Assembly: GCF_947331435.1 (NCBI RefSeq)
Contig: NZ_CAMZOF010000010.1
Span: 1-64,000 of the forward strand
DNA from: Pelagibius sp. Alg239-R121
GTDB taxonomy: Bacteria > Pseudomonadota > Alphaproteobacteria > Kiloniellales > Kiloniellaceae
Direction of reading: 5' to 3'
DNA: 64,000 nucleotides
Shown one piece after another: positions 24,784-33,452 of this stretch (positions are counted from its first letter, which is position 1; each line of letters opens with the position of its first letter). Under the pieces are notes generated by a model. It was not told the DNA's origin and made no database searches. It saw only the letters and a list, made by a program, of their open reading frames with translations. The translations under genes and the position numbers were made by a program.

Positions 24784-26331
24784 ATGAGTTCGATCTTTTT
24801 CGATCCGGCAGCAGCCTCAGGCAATCAGGCCGGAACACGGAGCCAGTCAAAGTCTCACGCCTATACGGCAGGCAATGTGTCATTTGATGCACTGCTGGCC
24901 AAAAGTCAGAGCAGTTACGAGTCAGGCGCCGCGTTCCGTACAGAAAAATACGATAACGAGCGCGGTTACGATTCTGATTCAGTGGACGACTTCGATTCCG
25001 AGCTGGATTCGGATGTTCGGACGGAGAGCACCGACGAAGACTACAGCAATTGGGACGATGATGACGACCTGGTTGCCGCTGAGCCGGAGGATGACGTCGT
25101 CTATAGTGAAGCGGATCACAGCGACAACGAGGCGGACACCGACGGTAACGAGATTGCCGCTGCTCAGCCCGACAATCAGATAGAACCCGACGATGCCGGC
25201 CGTGACGGCGATCAGGTGGCAGCCGCGGCGGTTGGCACTTCGGGTTCCGCCGATCGCACCGCGACAGGTAACTCGGCCAACGCCACAGCCAACGCAAATC
25301 GGCCGGCGCATCCAACGGCACAGGCGGGCCCGACAACAGCACCGGCAACCGCTCAGCAGGCAAGTGGCCAGGCGACTTCAGGCGGCAATCAGGCGGCGAA
25401 TGCTACCGCGAGCGTCGTCAACAATTCTCTCGTCTCTCAGTCGAACACGGCCCTCACCACGGGCGCAGCCGTAATTGCACTGCAGTCCGTTGACTCCAAA
25501 ACCGGCGGATCGGCTGGCAAGGTACCCGCCTTCGACGCCCTGGCGGCTGCCCAGACTGCAGCTAAACCCGAAGCCGCCGCTGAGCCCAATTCAAATCAGA
25601 ACGCAGCTCAATTGGCTAAGCTCCAACAAATAGGCAATAGCACGCAGAACTCTGTCGGTCAGCCAAGCGCTAACATCCCCGGCATTGCAACACCCGGTAT
25701 CGGAGCTCCTGCTTCTGCGCCCGGAGCAGCCGGAAATCTTTCAAGTGGCGCTGAAACAGCAAACAACCCAACCGGCTTACAGACCGCAGCGACCTCTACG
25801 GGCAGCCCGACCTTTACCAGCCTGGCCCCAGTAGGTGGTGTCGTCCAGACCGCGAGTGCCACCGCCGCCGGTGCAGCAGCAACCGGAAACGCTTCGGCAG
25901 GTGCGGCAGCACCGAGCGAGCAAGTTGCCGTGGAGATCCACAAAGGCATCACCGCCGGCAAGGACACCATCACGATCAAGCTCAACCCGGCCGAACTCGG
26001 CAAGATCGACGTCAAGATGGAGCTTTCCGACGACGGAACGCTGCGGGCAGTCATTGCGGTGGATAAACCCGAGACTCTCGATTTGCTGCAAAGAGACGCA
26101 AAAGGCCTCGAACGCGCTCTTCAGAATGCGGGCCTCCAGGCCGACAGCGGAAGCCTGAATTTCAGCCTCCGCGGCGAAGGAGAGAATCAAGCAAACGGCA
26201 ATGACATGGCGTCCGGCTCAAAAGCTTCTTCCGGGACACAGGGCGAGGACGCCGCGCCTGACGATCCAACCGCCGGAGCTGAACAAAACAACAGATCGTC
26301 CCATGACGGTGCGCTCGACATATCCGTCTGA
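24784..26331 (+). CDS. fliK: Flagellar hook-length control protein FliK
   Basis: A 515-aa protein. Residues 50-140 are strongly acidic, 140-360 are Ala/Gln/Thr-rich and probably unstructured, and the FliK C-terminal domain is at about 380-470, including TITIKLNPAELGKIDVKMELSDDGTLRAVI. FliK is exported and acts as ruler and substrate-specificity switch for hook assembly. The ATG at 24784 is preferred; a TTG start 16 codons earlier is possible. It lies 59 bases after fliS and 26 before flgD, consistent with one operon. Confidence 0.88.
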   Translation: MSSIFFDPAAASGNQAGTRSQSKSHAYTAGNVSFDALLAKSQSSYESGAAFRTEKYDNERGYDSDSVDDFDSELDSDVRTESTDEDYSNWDDDDDLVAAEPEDDVVYSEADHSDNEADTDGNEIAAAQPDNQIEPDDAGRDGDQVAAAAVGTSGSADRTATGNSANATANANRPAHPTAQAGPTTAPATAQQASGQATSGGNQAANATASVVNNSLVSQSNTALTTGAAVIALQSVDSKTGGSAGKVPAFDALAAAQTAAKPEAAAEPNSNQNAAQLAKLQQIGNSTQNSVGQPSANIPGIATPGIGAPASAPGAAGNLSSGAETANNPTGLQTAATSTGSPTFTSLAPVGGVVQTASATAAGAAATGNASAGAAAPSEQVAVEIHKGITAGKDTITIKLNPAELGKIDVKMELSDDGTLRAVIAVDKPETLDLLQRDAKGLERALQNAGLQADSGSLNFSLRGEGENQANGNDMASGSKASSGTQGEDAAPDDPTAGAEQNNRSSHDGALDISV

Positions 26332-26357
26332 CGGCAACGATTAAGGAGACCAGGACC

Positions 26358-27059
26358 ATGGAAACAACTGCAACCAGGGACCCCGTCAACGGCGTCAACT
26401 ACGTTGACACCAGCGGCGGCAGCACAGGCATCGCCGGCGCTCAATCTCTTGCGGAAACCTTTGACAACTTCTTGGTCCTGCTGACCGAGCAACTTAAGAA
26501 CCAGGACCCTCTGTCACCGATGGAATCCAATGAGTTTACGTCTCAGTTGGTGGAGTTCACCGGTGCCGAACAGGCGGTGCTGACCAACAACAAACTCGAC
26601 AGTCTGATTTCATTGCAGAACGGCAATCAGTTGAACTCGGTTGTCTCCTATATCGGCAAAACCGTCACTGCCAACAGTCTCGCGCTGAATCTGGACGAAA
26701 GTGGCGAAGCGACCATCAAATACAGTCTTGGTGCGAATTCAGAGACCACCGAGATCAGAATCATCGACGCAGACGGTAATACCGTAACGACCCTGGACGG
26801 CGAGACCGACGGCGGGTCCCACGAAATCGTCTGGGATGGCAAGAACGCTGCCGGCGAAGAGATGAAAGAGGGAATCTACGGATTCCTCGTCGTGGCGAAA
26901 GACGCCAACGGCGACGTCGTCAAGACAACTCAGGGAACCAAAGGCAAGGTAACCGGGGTCGAGTCAGACAACGGTACGCTCGTGCTGAAGCTGGGCGAGC
27001 TGTTTATCCCGCTGGATCAAATCTCATCCGTGGAGGAAACGAAAGATGCAACAACCTAA
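26358..27059 (+). CDS. flgD: Flagellar hook assembly (cap) protein FlgD
   Basis: A 233-aa scaffolding protein that caps the growing hook. The N-terminal FlgD motif FLVLLTEQLKNQDPLSPMESNEFTSQLVEFTGAEQ is at residues 36-70. The C-terminal Tudor/Fn3-like part has the FlgD Ig-like segment GSHEIVWDGKNAAGEEMKEGIYGF. AAGGAGACC precedes the ATG. Its 3' end overlaps the start of a 37-codon ORF. Confidence 0.95.
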   Translation: METTATRDPVNGVNYVDTSGGSTGIAGAQSLAETFDNFLVLLTEQLKNQDPLSPMESNEFTSQLVEFTGAEQAVLTNNKLDSLISLQNGNQLNSVVSYIGKTVTANSLALNLDESGEATIKYSLGANSETTEIRIIDADGNTVTTLDGETDGGSHEIVWDGKNAAGEEMKEGIYGFLVVAKDANGDVVKTTQGTKGKVTGVESDNGTLVLKLGELFIPLDQISSVEETKDATT

Positions 27060-27159
27060 TCAGACTCCACCGCCAATATACAATCAAATCAGCTACATGG
27101 ACGACTCAATCAAGATCAGCGCTTTGCTTCCCACCATGACAAGGGAGATTCAAAAATGA
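27046..27159 (+). CDS. Small ORF between flgD and flgE (37 aa)
   Basis: A 37-codon frame begins at ATG 27046, overlapping the flgD end by 14 bases, and ends with ATGA overlapping the flgE start. GGAGGAAAC, a strong ribosome binding site, precedes it inside flgD. The peptide begins MQQPNQTPPPIYNQISYMDD and contains IKISALLPTMTREIQK. Without it flgD and flgE would be separated by an unexplained 96-base gap with no ribosome binding site of its own for coupling. I do not recognise the family. It may be a real small flagellar protein or a translational relay. Confidence 0.6.
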   Translation: MQQPNQTPPPIYNQISYMDDSIKISALLPTMTREIQK

Positions 27160-28412
27160 GCTTATACGGCGCACTCTACGCAGGTGTCTCGGGTCTGTCG
27201 GCGCAAAGCAATGCGATCGGCATTATCTCGGACAACATCGCCAATGTTAATACCGTCGGCTACAAGGGAACCAGCGCACGCTTTTCGACACTGGTCACCC
27301 AACAGGCGACCCAGAGCCTGCATTCTCCCGGCGGTGTGAAGTCTCAGCCCTTCAATCATATTGATCAACAAGGCCTGTTGCAGGCAACTGCGTCGTCCAC
27401 CGACATTGCCATCGCCGGCAATGGCTTCTTCGTCGTGAACGAATCCGCCACCCCAGGCGTCGGCGATGAATACCTCTTCACCCGTGCCGGCTCCTTCTTC
27501 CCGGATCAGAACGGTGATTTGGTCAATACGGCCGGTTTTTTCCTTCAGGGCTATGACCTCGGCGCCGGACCGGCCACCACCAGCGCCAGCACGGTGACGG
27601 GTCTGCAGACTGTGAACGTTGCCAATCTTGCGGGTACCGCGACACCGACTTCGACACTTGAGATTGGTTTGAACCTCCCATCGACGGCTGCAGTAGCCGA
27701 CACCGAAACGCTAACGATCCAGGTTTACGACTCACTTGGTAACTCGCACGATGTCGACATGGTCTTCGCCAAGACCGCAACCAATGCCTGGTCGATCACA
27801 CCGCAAAACCCCACCCTGACGTCGAGCGGTGTCGCGAGTGGTACCATTACTTCCGCCGCGGGCAGCATCACCTTTAACGGCGACGGCACGCCAGCCACCA
27901 TCACCATGCCGACAGTCGATATTACCTGGACGGTCGGCGGCGCCAACAACAGCTCGATCACCGTCAACGCCGGTACGCTGGGTCAGACCGATGGCATCAC
28001 CCAGTTTGCGGGCGAATTCACGGTATCCAAATCGAACCAGAACGGCGTGAGCTTCGGCAACTTCGCCGGTGTCTCGATCGACGAGCAGGGCATCGTCACA
28101 GCCCTATTCGATAACGGTGAAACTCTGGACATCTACCACGTCCCGGTCGCAATCTTCCAAAGCCCCAACGGGCTTTCTTCCGAGACAGGAAACGTGTTCC
28201 AGCAGACCTCCCGCTCCGGGCCTTTCCTGCTCAACTTACCTCAGGTAGGTGGCGCAGGTGTCGTTGCTCCGTCGTCTCTGGAAGCCTCGACGGTGGATCT
28301 GGCCAACGAATTTACCAACATGATCGTGGTTCAAAGAGCTTACTCAGCGAGCGCGGAAATCATCACAACAGCAGATGAAATGCTGGAAGAGTTGATCCGT
28401 ATTAGCCGTTAG
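27156..28412 (+). CDS. flgE: Flagellar hook protein FlgE
   Basis: A 418-aa rod/hook-family protein. The N-terminus has the family motif NAIGIISDNIANVNTVGYKG (residues 20-39). The C-terminus has VDLANEFTNMIVVQRAYSASAEIITTADEMLEELI, the helix that forms the inner tube. The middle is the beta-rich hook domain. The length (about 400-420) is typical of a hook protein rather than FlgF/FlgG. AAGGGAG precedes the ATG, and a terminator follows at 28457-28507, closing the operon. Confidence 0.95.
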   Translation: MSLYGALYAGVSGLSAQSNAIGIISDNIANVNTVGYKGTSARFSTLVTQQATQSLHSPGGVKSQPFNHIDQQGLLQATASSTDIAIAGNGFFVVNESATPGVGDEYLFTRAGSFFPDQNGDLVNTAGFFLQGYDLGAGPATTSASTVTGLQTVNVANLAGTATPTSTLEIGLNLPSTAAVADTETLTIQVYDSLGNSHDVDMVFAKTATNAWSITPQNPTLTSSGVASGTITSAAGSITFNGDGTPATITMPTVDITWTVGGANNSSITVNAGTLGQTDGITQFAGEFTVSKSNQNGVSFGNFAGVSIDEQGIVTALFDNGETLDIYHVPVAIFQSPNGLSSETGNVFQQTSRSGPFLLNLPQVGGAGVVAPSSLEASTVDLANEFTNMIVVQRAYSASAEIITTADEMLEELIRISR

Positions 28413-28456
28413 AGTTTTCGATAAGTTTCTGCGCAAACCTCAATTGCGTATCAAAA

Positions 28457-28507
28457 ACAGTGGCCTGGATGAAGGAACCTTTCTTCGTTCGGGCCACTGT
28501 CTTTTTA
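28457..28507 (+). terminator. Rho-independent terminator after flgE
   Basis: The stem ACAGTGGCC pairs with GGCCACTGT and is followed by CTTTTTAAG. The loop of 26 bases contains a smaller GAA/TTC pairing. It lies 45 bases past the flgE stop. Confidence 0.8.
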
Positions 28508-28573
28508 AGCCTCCGTTAAGGTTCCCGGGCCGGCGTAGGCGCAGGCAAGTAAAATCATAGATAACATTGTGTT

Positions 28574-28594
28574 AAACCCTTGAATTAAGGGTTT
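28574..28594. promoter_or_regulatory. Inverted repeat upstream of sciP
   Basis: AAACCCTT-GAATT-AAGGGTTT is a perfect 8-bp inverted repeat 63 bases before the sciP ATG. It is followed by TT and could be a small terminator or an operator. TTAA occurs twice inside with nine bases between, which is not the N7 spacing of CtrA boxes. Confidence 0.4.
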
Positions 28595-28656
28595 TTCAAC
28601 ACCGAGACGATAGTTTGTTCGAACCATCAATTGAGAGGAAAGATGGAGACGTCTTG

Positions 28657-28986
28657 ATGGAGTCAGATCGCCCAGGTAGGCCAACAAGAGTCATTGGACC
28701 GGCAGGAGAGCCGTTGACCCTTGATGACTTGCCGCCACCCAGTACCAAGCGTTGGGTTATTCGACGCAAAGCGGAAGTTGTAGCGGGTGTCCGCAGCGGC
28801 CTCATCACCATTGAGGAAGCTTGCGAACGCTACAAGCTGTCGATCGAGGAATTGCTGTCTTGGCAACGCCTAATTGATTCGCACGGCATGCGCGGCCTGC
28901 GCACAACCCGCCTACAGCAATACCGGCGCAAAATAGAACACGCGAGCGCTGATCCGGGCGGTATCTCCTCCGGCGCGTCTTCATAG
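28657..28986 (+). CDS. sciP: CtrA inhibitor SciP (DUF1153 family)
   Basis: A 109-aa DNA-binding protein whose family blocks CtrA-dependent transcription in Caulobacter. The diagnostic core LPPPSTKRWVIRRKAEVVAGV starts near residue 25, followed by ITIEEACERYKLSIEELLSWQ and LRTTRLQQYR. The C-terminal 15 residues are an extension of unknown role. The ATG at 28657 fits the family; an upstream TTG start would add 14 residues. It sits alone between two terminators, between the hook operon and the fliF operon, both of which it may help restrain. Confidence 0.9.
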   Translation: MESDRPGRPTRVIGPAGEPLTLDDLPPPSTKRWVIRRKAEVVAGVRSGLITIEEACERYKLSIEELLSWQRLIDSHGMRGLRTTRLQQYRRKIEHASADPGGISSGASS

Positions 28987-29057
28987 GAATTCGCCTCTTC
29001 AAGGACCGCAGGACTATTGAATTAATTCCTTTCTTCAGTCAGTGGCATCCTCTCGAC

Positions 29058-29089
29058 AAGCCGGCAACCTTCGGGTTAGCCGGCTTTTT
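29058..29089 (+). terminator. Rho-independent terminator after sciP
   Basis: AAGCCGGC-AACC pairs with GGTTAGCCGGCTT (one bulged base) and is followed by TTTC. It lies 72 bases after the sciP stop and insulates sciP from fliF. Confidence 0.8.
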
Positions 29090-29119
29090 CGTTGGCCTTT
29101 CATGTCTACCCGAGGGTGT

Positions 29120-29154
29120 CGGCAATTTTTTCCCAAAGCTAGGCAAGATTTGCC
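29120..29154. promoter_or_regulatory. FlbD-type elements upstream of fliF
   Basis: CGGCAATTTTTTCCC (29120-29134) and the inverted repeat GGCAAGATTTGCC (29142-29154) resemble the elements upstream of the sigma-54 promoters. Here I found no -24/-12 site near them. In Caulobacter FlbD represses fliF, so these may be repressor sites (inference). Confidence 0.5.
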
Positions 29155-29160
29155 CGCCCG

Positions 29161-29175
29161 TTAACGCCGTATTTA
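29161..29175. promoter_or_regulatory. Near-consensus CtrA box upstream of fliF
   Basis: TTAA-CGCCGTA-TTTA matches TTAA-N7-TTAA at seven of eight positions and has exact spacing. It is about 95 bases before the fliF GTG and next to the FlbD-type elements. CtrA activation of fliF is established in Caulobacter; here it is inferred. Confidence 0.5.
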
Positions 29176-29269
29176 CCCAAACCGCTTAGCGTAATTCTCA
29201 CAGGCGAGGATATCGGCGCGGTCTCCAGGAGCCTGAGAACCAGTACTTCCAGGCAGGATCGATCGCAGC

Positions 29270-31009
29270 GTGAATTCTACAATTGTCGACACCTTTCGCA
29301 GTCTTGGCCCTGCCCGTCTTGGGATCATGGCGGCAGTCGCCGCAGGCGTCCTGGCCTTCTTCGTCTATCTGACCAGCCGCCTTGCAACCCCAGATATGTC
29401 TTTGCTTTATGCTGAGCTGGATAACCAGGACAGCGGCCAGATCGTTTCGCGTCTGGAAGAGCTCAACGTTCCCTATCGCATCGACGGTAACGGCACACGC
29501 ATCATGGTCGCTCAGGATCAGGTTGCCCGGGTGCGTCTGCAGATGGCTCAGGAAGGCCTGCCCAGCGGCGGCTCCATCGGCTATGAGATCTTTGATCGCT
29601 CTGAAGGTTTCGGGTCAACGAACTTCGTCCAAAACATCAATCACCTGCGTGCACTCGAGGGCGAACTGGCACGGACCATCAAATCCCTTGCCAATGTGAA
29701 GCAGGCCCGGGTGCATCTGGTCATGCCTCAACGCGAGCTCTTTAGCCGCGAGCGGCAGGATCCCAGTGCATCGATCGTACTTGTGATGCGCAACAAGGGC
29801 CGGCTCGATCGGGCACAGGTCGCGGCAATCCAGCATCTGGTCGCAGCCGCAGTTCCCGAACTGAAGCCAACCCTGGTCTCCATCATCGACGATAACGGAA
29901 CGCTCCTGGCGCGTGGTGCTTCCGATGACGATCCGACGCAGTTGGCAACAACCGCCGAGGAACGCCGGATTGCACACGAAACACGCCTGATCCGGACGGT
30001 CGAGGAAATGCTCGAACGGACGGTCGGTCCGGGCAACGTCCGCGTGCAAATCTCTGCCGAGATGGATTTCGACCGTATCACGGAAAACTCTGAGACCTAT
30101 GACCCGGATGGCCAGGTTGTGCGTTCGACCCAGACCGTCGAGGAAAACGCCGGTTCGAACGAAGGACAGGAGCCGGGGGTCACGGTCGGCAACAACCTGC
30201 CCGACGCCGAACTGGATCAACTCGGTGAAGGCGGCGGCAGCCAATCGAATTCATCGCGCAGCGAAGAGACTGTAAACTACGAAATCTCGCGCACGGTCAA
30301 AACCGCGGTGCGGGAAACCGGTCTCGTCAGGCGCCTGTCTGTCGCGGTTTCGGTCAACGGCCTTACCTCGGTCGGCGAAGAGGGTGAAACCGTCTACGAG
30401 GCCCGTGGTGAAGAAGAAATGGCCCAGCTCGCGGCCCTGGTCCGCGCTGCTGTCGGTTACGACGAAGCCCGTGGCGACACCCTTGAAATCGTCAATCTGA
30501 GGTTCACCGGCATCGACGCCGACCTTCAGGCCGATGACACCATCTTCGGTTTCGAGAAGGCTGAACTGATGCGGTTCGCCGAGCTGGTGGTCCTGGGCAT
30601 CGTCGCCATTCTCGTGCTCCTTCTGGTTGTACGCCCGCTGATTGCGCGTGTCCTTGACGGTGACTTCGAAGCGGGGTCCATCGATCCGGAGACCGGTTTG
30701 CTGCGCGGCCCGGAGGGCATGCAATACGCAATCGCAGGACCGGGTGGCGAAGCCATCGCGGGTATGGACGGCGGTCCGATGCTGATCACCAATCCCGATG
30801 GCACGACGACAACAGTTGCCCGGCGCATCGGCGACGGCGGCGGCGCAGACGATGAGGGCTCGGTCGCCGATGAAATCGAACAGATGATCGACCTCAACAA
30901 GGTCGAAGGCCGCGTGCGCGCCTCCTCCATCCGCAAGATTGGCGAAATCGTCGAGAAGCATCCGGACGAGGCGGTCAACATTCTGCGCGGCTGGCTGCAT
31001 CAGCAGTGA
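29270..31009 (+). CDS. fliF: Flagellar MS-ring protein FliF
   Basis: A 579-aa inner-membrane protein that forms the MS ring around the export gate. The first transmembrane segment is at about residues 17-36 (LGIMAAVAAGVLAFFVYL), and a second near 435-458 (LVVLGIVAILVLLLVV). The periplasmic ring-building part has SIGYEIFDRSEGFGSTNFVQNINHLRALEGELARTI. The C-terminal tail, which binds FliG, is present (VNILRGWL). It starts at GTG; AGGA lies upstream. First gene of the long flagellar operon. Confidence 0.95.
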   Translation: MNSTIVDTFRSLGPARLGIMAAVAAGVLAFFVYLTSRLATPDMSLLYAELDNQDSGQIVSRLEELNVPYRIDGNGTRIMVAQDQVARVRLQMAQEGLPSGGSIGYEIFDRSEGFGSTNFVQNINHLRALEGELARTIKSLANVKQARVHLVMPQRELFSRERQDPSASIVLVMRNKGRLDRAQVAAIQHLVAAAVPELKPTLVSIIDDNGTLLARGASDDDPTQLATTAEERRIAHETRLIRTVEEMLERTVGPGNVRVQISAEMDFDRITENSETYDPDGQVVRSTQTVEENAGSNEGQEPGVTVGNNLPDAELDQLGEGGGSQSNSSRSEETVNYEISRTVKTAVRETGLVRRLSVAVSVNGLTSVGEEGETVYEARGEEEMAQLAALVRAAVGYDEARGDTLEIVNLRFTGIDADLQADDTIFGFEKAELMRFAELVVLGIVAILVLLLVVRPLIARVLDGDFEAGSIDPETGLLRGPEGMQYAIAGPGGEAIAGMDGGPMLITNPDGTTTTVARRIGDGGGADDEGSVADEIEQMIDLNKVEGRVRASSIRKIGEIVEKHPDEAVNILRGWLHQQ

Positions 31010-31048
31010 GACATGTGGTTTTCAACGATGAACGAGAGCAATTGAACC

Positions 31049-32059
31049 ATGCGTGACGATTACCGCACCATGACAGGCCCGGAGAAGGCCGCACTGTTGG
31101 TGATGTCTGTTGGCGAAGAGAACGCGGCACGCCTCTTTTCGATCATGGAAGACGACGAGATCCGCGAAATTTCGCAGGTCATGGCCAGCCTGGGGACGGT
31201 CAGTTCCGACATCATTGAGCGCCTGTTGATGGAGTTTGCTGAAGGCATCTCTTCGACGGGCACCATAATCGGCAACTACGACAACACGGAACGGCTGCTT
31301 ACCAAGGTTCTGGACAAGGACCGCGTGACCTCGATCATGGAAGAGATTCGCGGTCCCGCCGGCCGTACCATGTGGGAGAAGCTCGCCAATGTGAACGAGC
31401 AGGTTCTCGCCAACTACCTGAAGAACGAATACCCGCAGACCGTCGCCGTCATCCTGTCGAAGATCAAACCCGAACATGCATCGCGGGTCATGGGCCTGCT
31501 GCCTGAACCCTTCGCCATGGAGGTCATCATGCGCATGCTGCGTATGGAGGCCGTGCAGAAGGAGATCCTGGACGACGTCGAACGGACGCTGCGCAACGAG
31601 TTCATGTCGAACCTCGCGCGGACCAACCGCCGCGATTCGCACGAGTTGATGGCGGATATCTTCAACTTCCTCGACCGTAACATGGAAGCCCGCTTCATCA
31701 CGGCGCTGGAGGAACGCAACCGCGATTCCGCCGAACGGATCAAAGCCCTGATGTTCACCTTCGAAGATCTCGGAAAGCTGGATCCGGGCGGTGTTCAGAC
31801 CCTGATGAGCAACGTCGAAAACGACAAGCTCGCGCTCGCGCTCAAGGGTGGATCGGAGACGGTCAGGGATCTCTTCTTCTCCAACATGTCCGAACGTGCC
31901 GCGAAGATCCTCAAAGAGGACATGGCTTCCATGGGTCCGGTCCGGCTGCGCGACGTCGACGAAGCGCAGATGTACATGGTCACCATCGCCAAGGACCTGG
32001 CCGCCAAGAACGAAATCGTCATCGCCGATTCAAAGGGCGACGACGAGTTGGTCTACTAA
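31049..32059 (+). CDS. fliG: Flagellar motor switch protein FliG
   Basis: A 336-aa C-ring protein that couples stator force to rotation. The N-terminal domain begins with the FliF-binding region [17 protein letters not shown]. The EHPQ-like surface is represented by [20 protein letters not shown] near residue 127. The C-terminal motor domain includes the charged torque helix ([27 protein letters not shown]). Spacing of 39 bases after fliF fits an operon. Confidence 0.96.
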   Translation: MRDDYRTMTGPEKAALLVMSVGEENAARLFSIMEDDEIREISQVMASLGTVSSDIIERLLMEFAEGISSTGTIIGNYDNTERLLTKVLDKDRVTSIMEEIRGPAGRTMWEKLANVNEQVLANYLKNEYPQTVAVILSKIKPEHASRVMGLLPEPFAMEVIMRMLRMEAVQKEILDDVERTLRNEFMSNLARTNRRDSHELMADIFNFLDRNMEARFITALEERNRDSAERIKALMFTFEDLGKLDPGGVQTLMSNVENDKLALALKGGSETVRDLFFSNMSERAAKILKEDMASMGPVRLRDVDEAQMYMVTIAKDLAAKNEIVIADSKGDDELVY

Positions 32060-32062
32060 CGA

Positions 32063-33058
32063 GTGCCGGTAAAGATGTCCGCAAACCAGAAATTCCTTTT
32101 CGACAACGCTTTCGAGGCGCCCCTGCCTTCGGGTCAGGAGCCGGCGGCCCCGCCTCCACCGGAGCCGGAAACCCTGGAGCCCGAGATCAGCGAAGCCGAT
32201 CTGCAGCAGGCCCGCGAAGAGGGACGTCAGGAAGGTGTCGAGCTGGGCCGCGAAGAAGGCCGGACGGAAGCTTTTGCCGGAATAGAACAAACGACACAGA
32301 ACCTGCTGCTCAATATGACCGGCCGGCTTGGCGAGTTGATGACCGAACAGCCCCGTATGCGCGCGGATGCGGCGCAGGAAGCCCTGCAGACCGTCACGAC
32401 GATCCTGCAAAAAATGCTGCCTTCACTCGAAAAATCCGCGGCAATGAAGGAAATCGAGTCCGTGGTTTCCGAATGCCTGCTGCGCGCGCAGGATGAGCCC
32501 CGTCTGGTGGTCCGCGTTTCGGAGCGGGTACTCGATGCGGTCAAGGCACGCGTCGACGCCCTGGTCGCAAGCGAGGGATTCGAGGGCAAGATCGTCTTCC
32601 TTGCCGCTGAGGGATTCGGTGACAGCGACGTGCGTGTCGAGTGGGCAGACGGCGGTGCCGAACGCAAGCTGGAAGACCTTTGGCAGGACATTGATCAGAT
32701 CCTGGCGCGTTTTCTCAAGCTGCCAAATCTCCCGCAAGCCACCCAAAGTTCTGCCGCCCAAAGTCCTGCCGAGCAAACTCCGGCCCTGCAAACCCCAGCC
32801 GACCAAACCGGAGCGGCAGAAGTACCTGCAGACACGTCTTCCCCGGAAGCTGCCGACGAAGAAACATCGGAAGCGCCACCGCTGGTCTCGCCGGTCGAAC
32901 AGATGGGCCTCACCGCCACCACGGGAACGCCGGCCGGTGACGCCCCGCACGAGCCCATTACGGCGCCTGCGACCGCTACCAATCCTGCCGATTTAACACA
33001 GACCCATTCTCAGCCGGCAGCCTCCGCTGTCGGTACTCAGGAGCCAAGCCATGACTGA
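32063..33058 (+). CDS. fliH: Flagellar assembly protein FliH
   Basis: A 331-aa regulator of the export ATPase. The coiled-coil segment ADLQQAREEGRQEGVELGREEGR (about residues 44-66) has the repeated GxxxG-like spacing of FliH. After residue 200 there is a long Pro/Ala/Gln/Thr-rich tail (QSSAAQSPAEQTPALQTPADQTG) with tandem, imprecise repeats, absent from typical 220-aa FliH. The start is either GTG 32063 or ATG 32075. It overlaps fliN by eight bases. Confidence 0.85.
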   Translation: MPVKMSANQKFLFDNAFEAPLPSGQEPAAPPPPEPETLEPEISEADLQQAREEGRQEGVELGREEGRTEAFAGIEQTTQNLLLNMTGRLGELMTEQPRMRADAAQEALQTVTTILQKMLPSLEKSAAMKEIESVVSECLLRAQDEPRLVVRVSERVLDAVKARVDALVASEGFEGKIVFLAAEGFGDSDVRVEWADGGAERKLEDLWQDIDQILARFLKLPNLPQATQSSAAQSPAEQTPALQTPADQTGAAEVPADTSSPEAADEETSEAPPLVSPVEQMGLTATTGTPAGDAPHEPITAPATATNPADLTQTHSQPAASAVGTQEPSHD

Positions 33059-33410
33059 CACGGATACCCTCACTCTAGATGACCTGGACATGGCTCAGCC
33101 CGATATGGCCGAAGAGTCAGGAGAAGGCGGGCTGCCGGAAGTGGCAGGCAAGCCGCCGACCAACGCCAAGGAGCTGGAGGCGGTTTATGACATTCCGGTC
33201 CAGGTTTCTGCAGTGCTGGGCAAGGCCAATATGCAGGTCAGCCAGCTCCTGAAACTCGGCCGCGGTGCGGTCGTCGAACTCGACCGCAAGGTTGGCGAGG
33301 CCATCGATATTTACGTCAATAACAGGCTGGTGGCCCGTGGCGAAGTGGTCGTCGTTGAAGATCGTTTGGGCGTGACCATGACCGAGATCATCAAGATGGA
33401 CCGGGGCTGA
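33051..33410 (+). CDS. fliN: Flagellar motor switch protein FliN
   Basis: A 119-aa C-ring protein. The SpoA domain spans about residues 40-118, with YDIPVQVSAVLGKANMQVSQLLKLGRGAVVELDRKVGEAIDIYVNNRLVARGEVVVVEDRLGVTMTEII. The N-terminal 40 residues are acidic and variable. The start overlaps fliH. Confidence 0.95.
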   Translation: MTDTDTLTLDDLDMAQPDMAEESGEGGLPEVAGKPPTNAKELEAVYDIPVQVSAVLGKANMQVSQLLKLGRGAVVELDRKVGEAIDIYVNNRLVARGEVVVVEDRLGVTMTEIIKMDRG

Positions 33411-33452
33411 CGCGCGTGCCCTGCAGGAATCCTAATATGAGAGCAATCTGTC

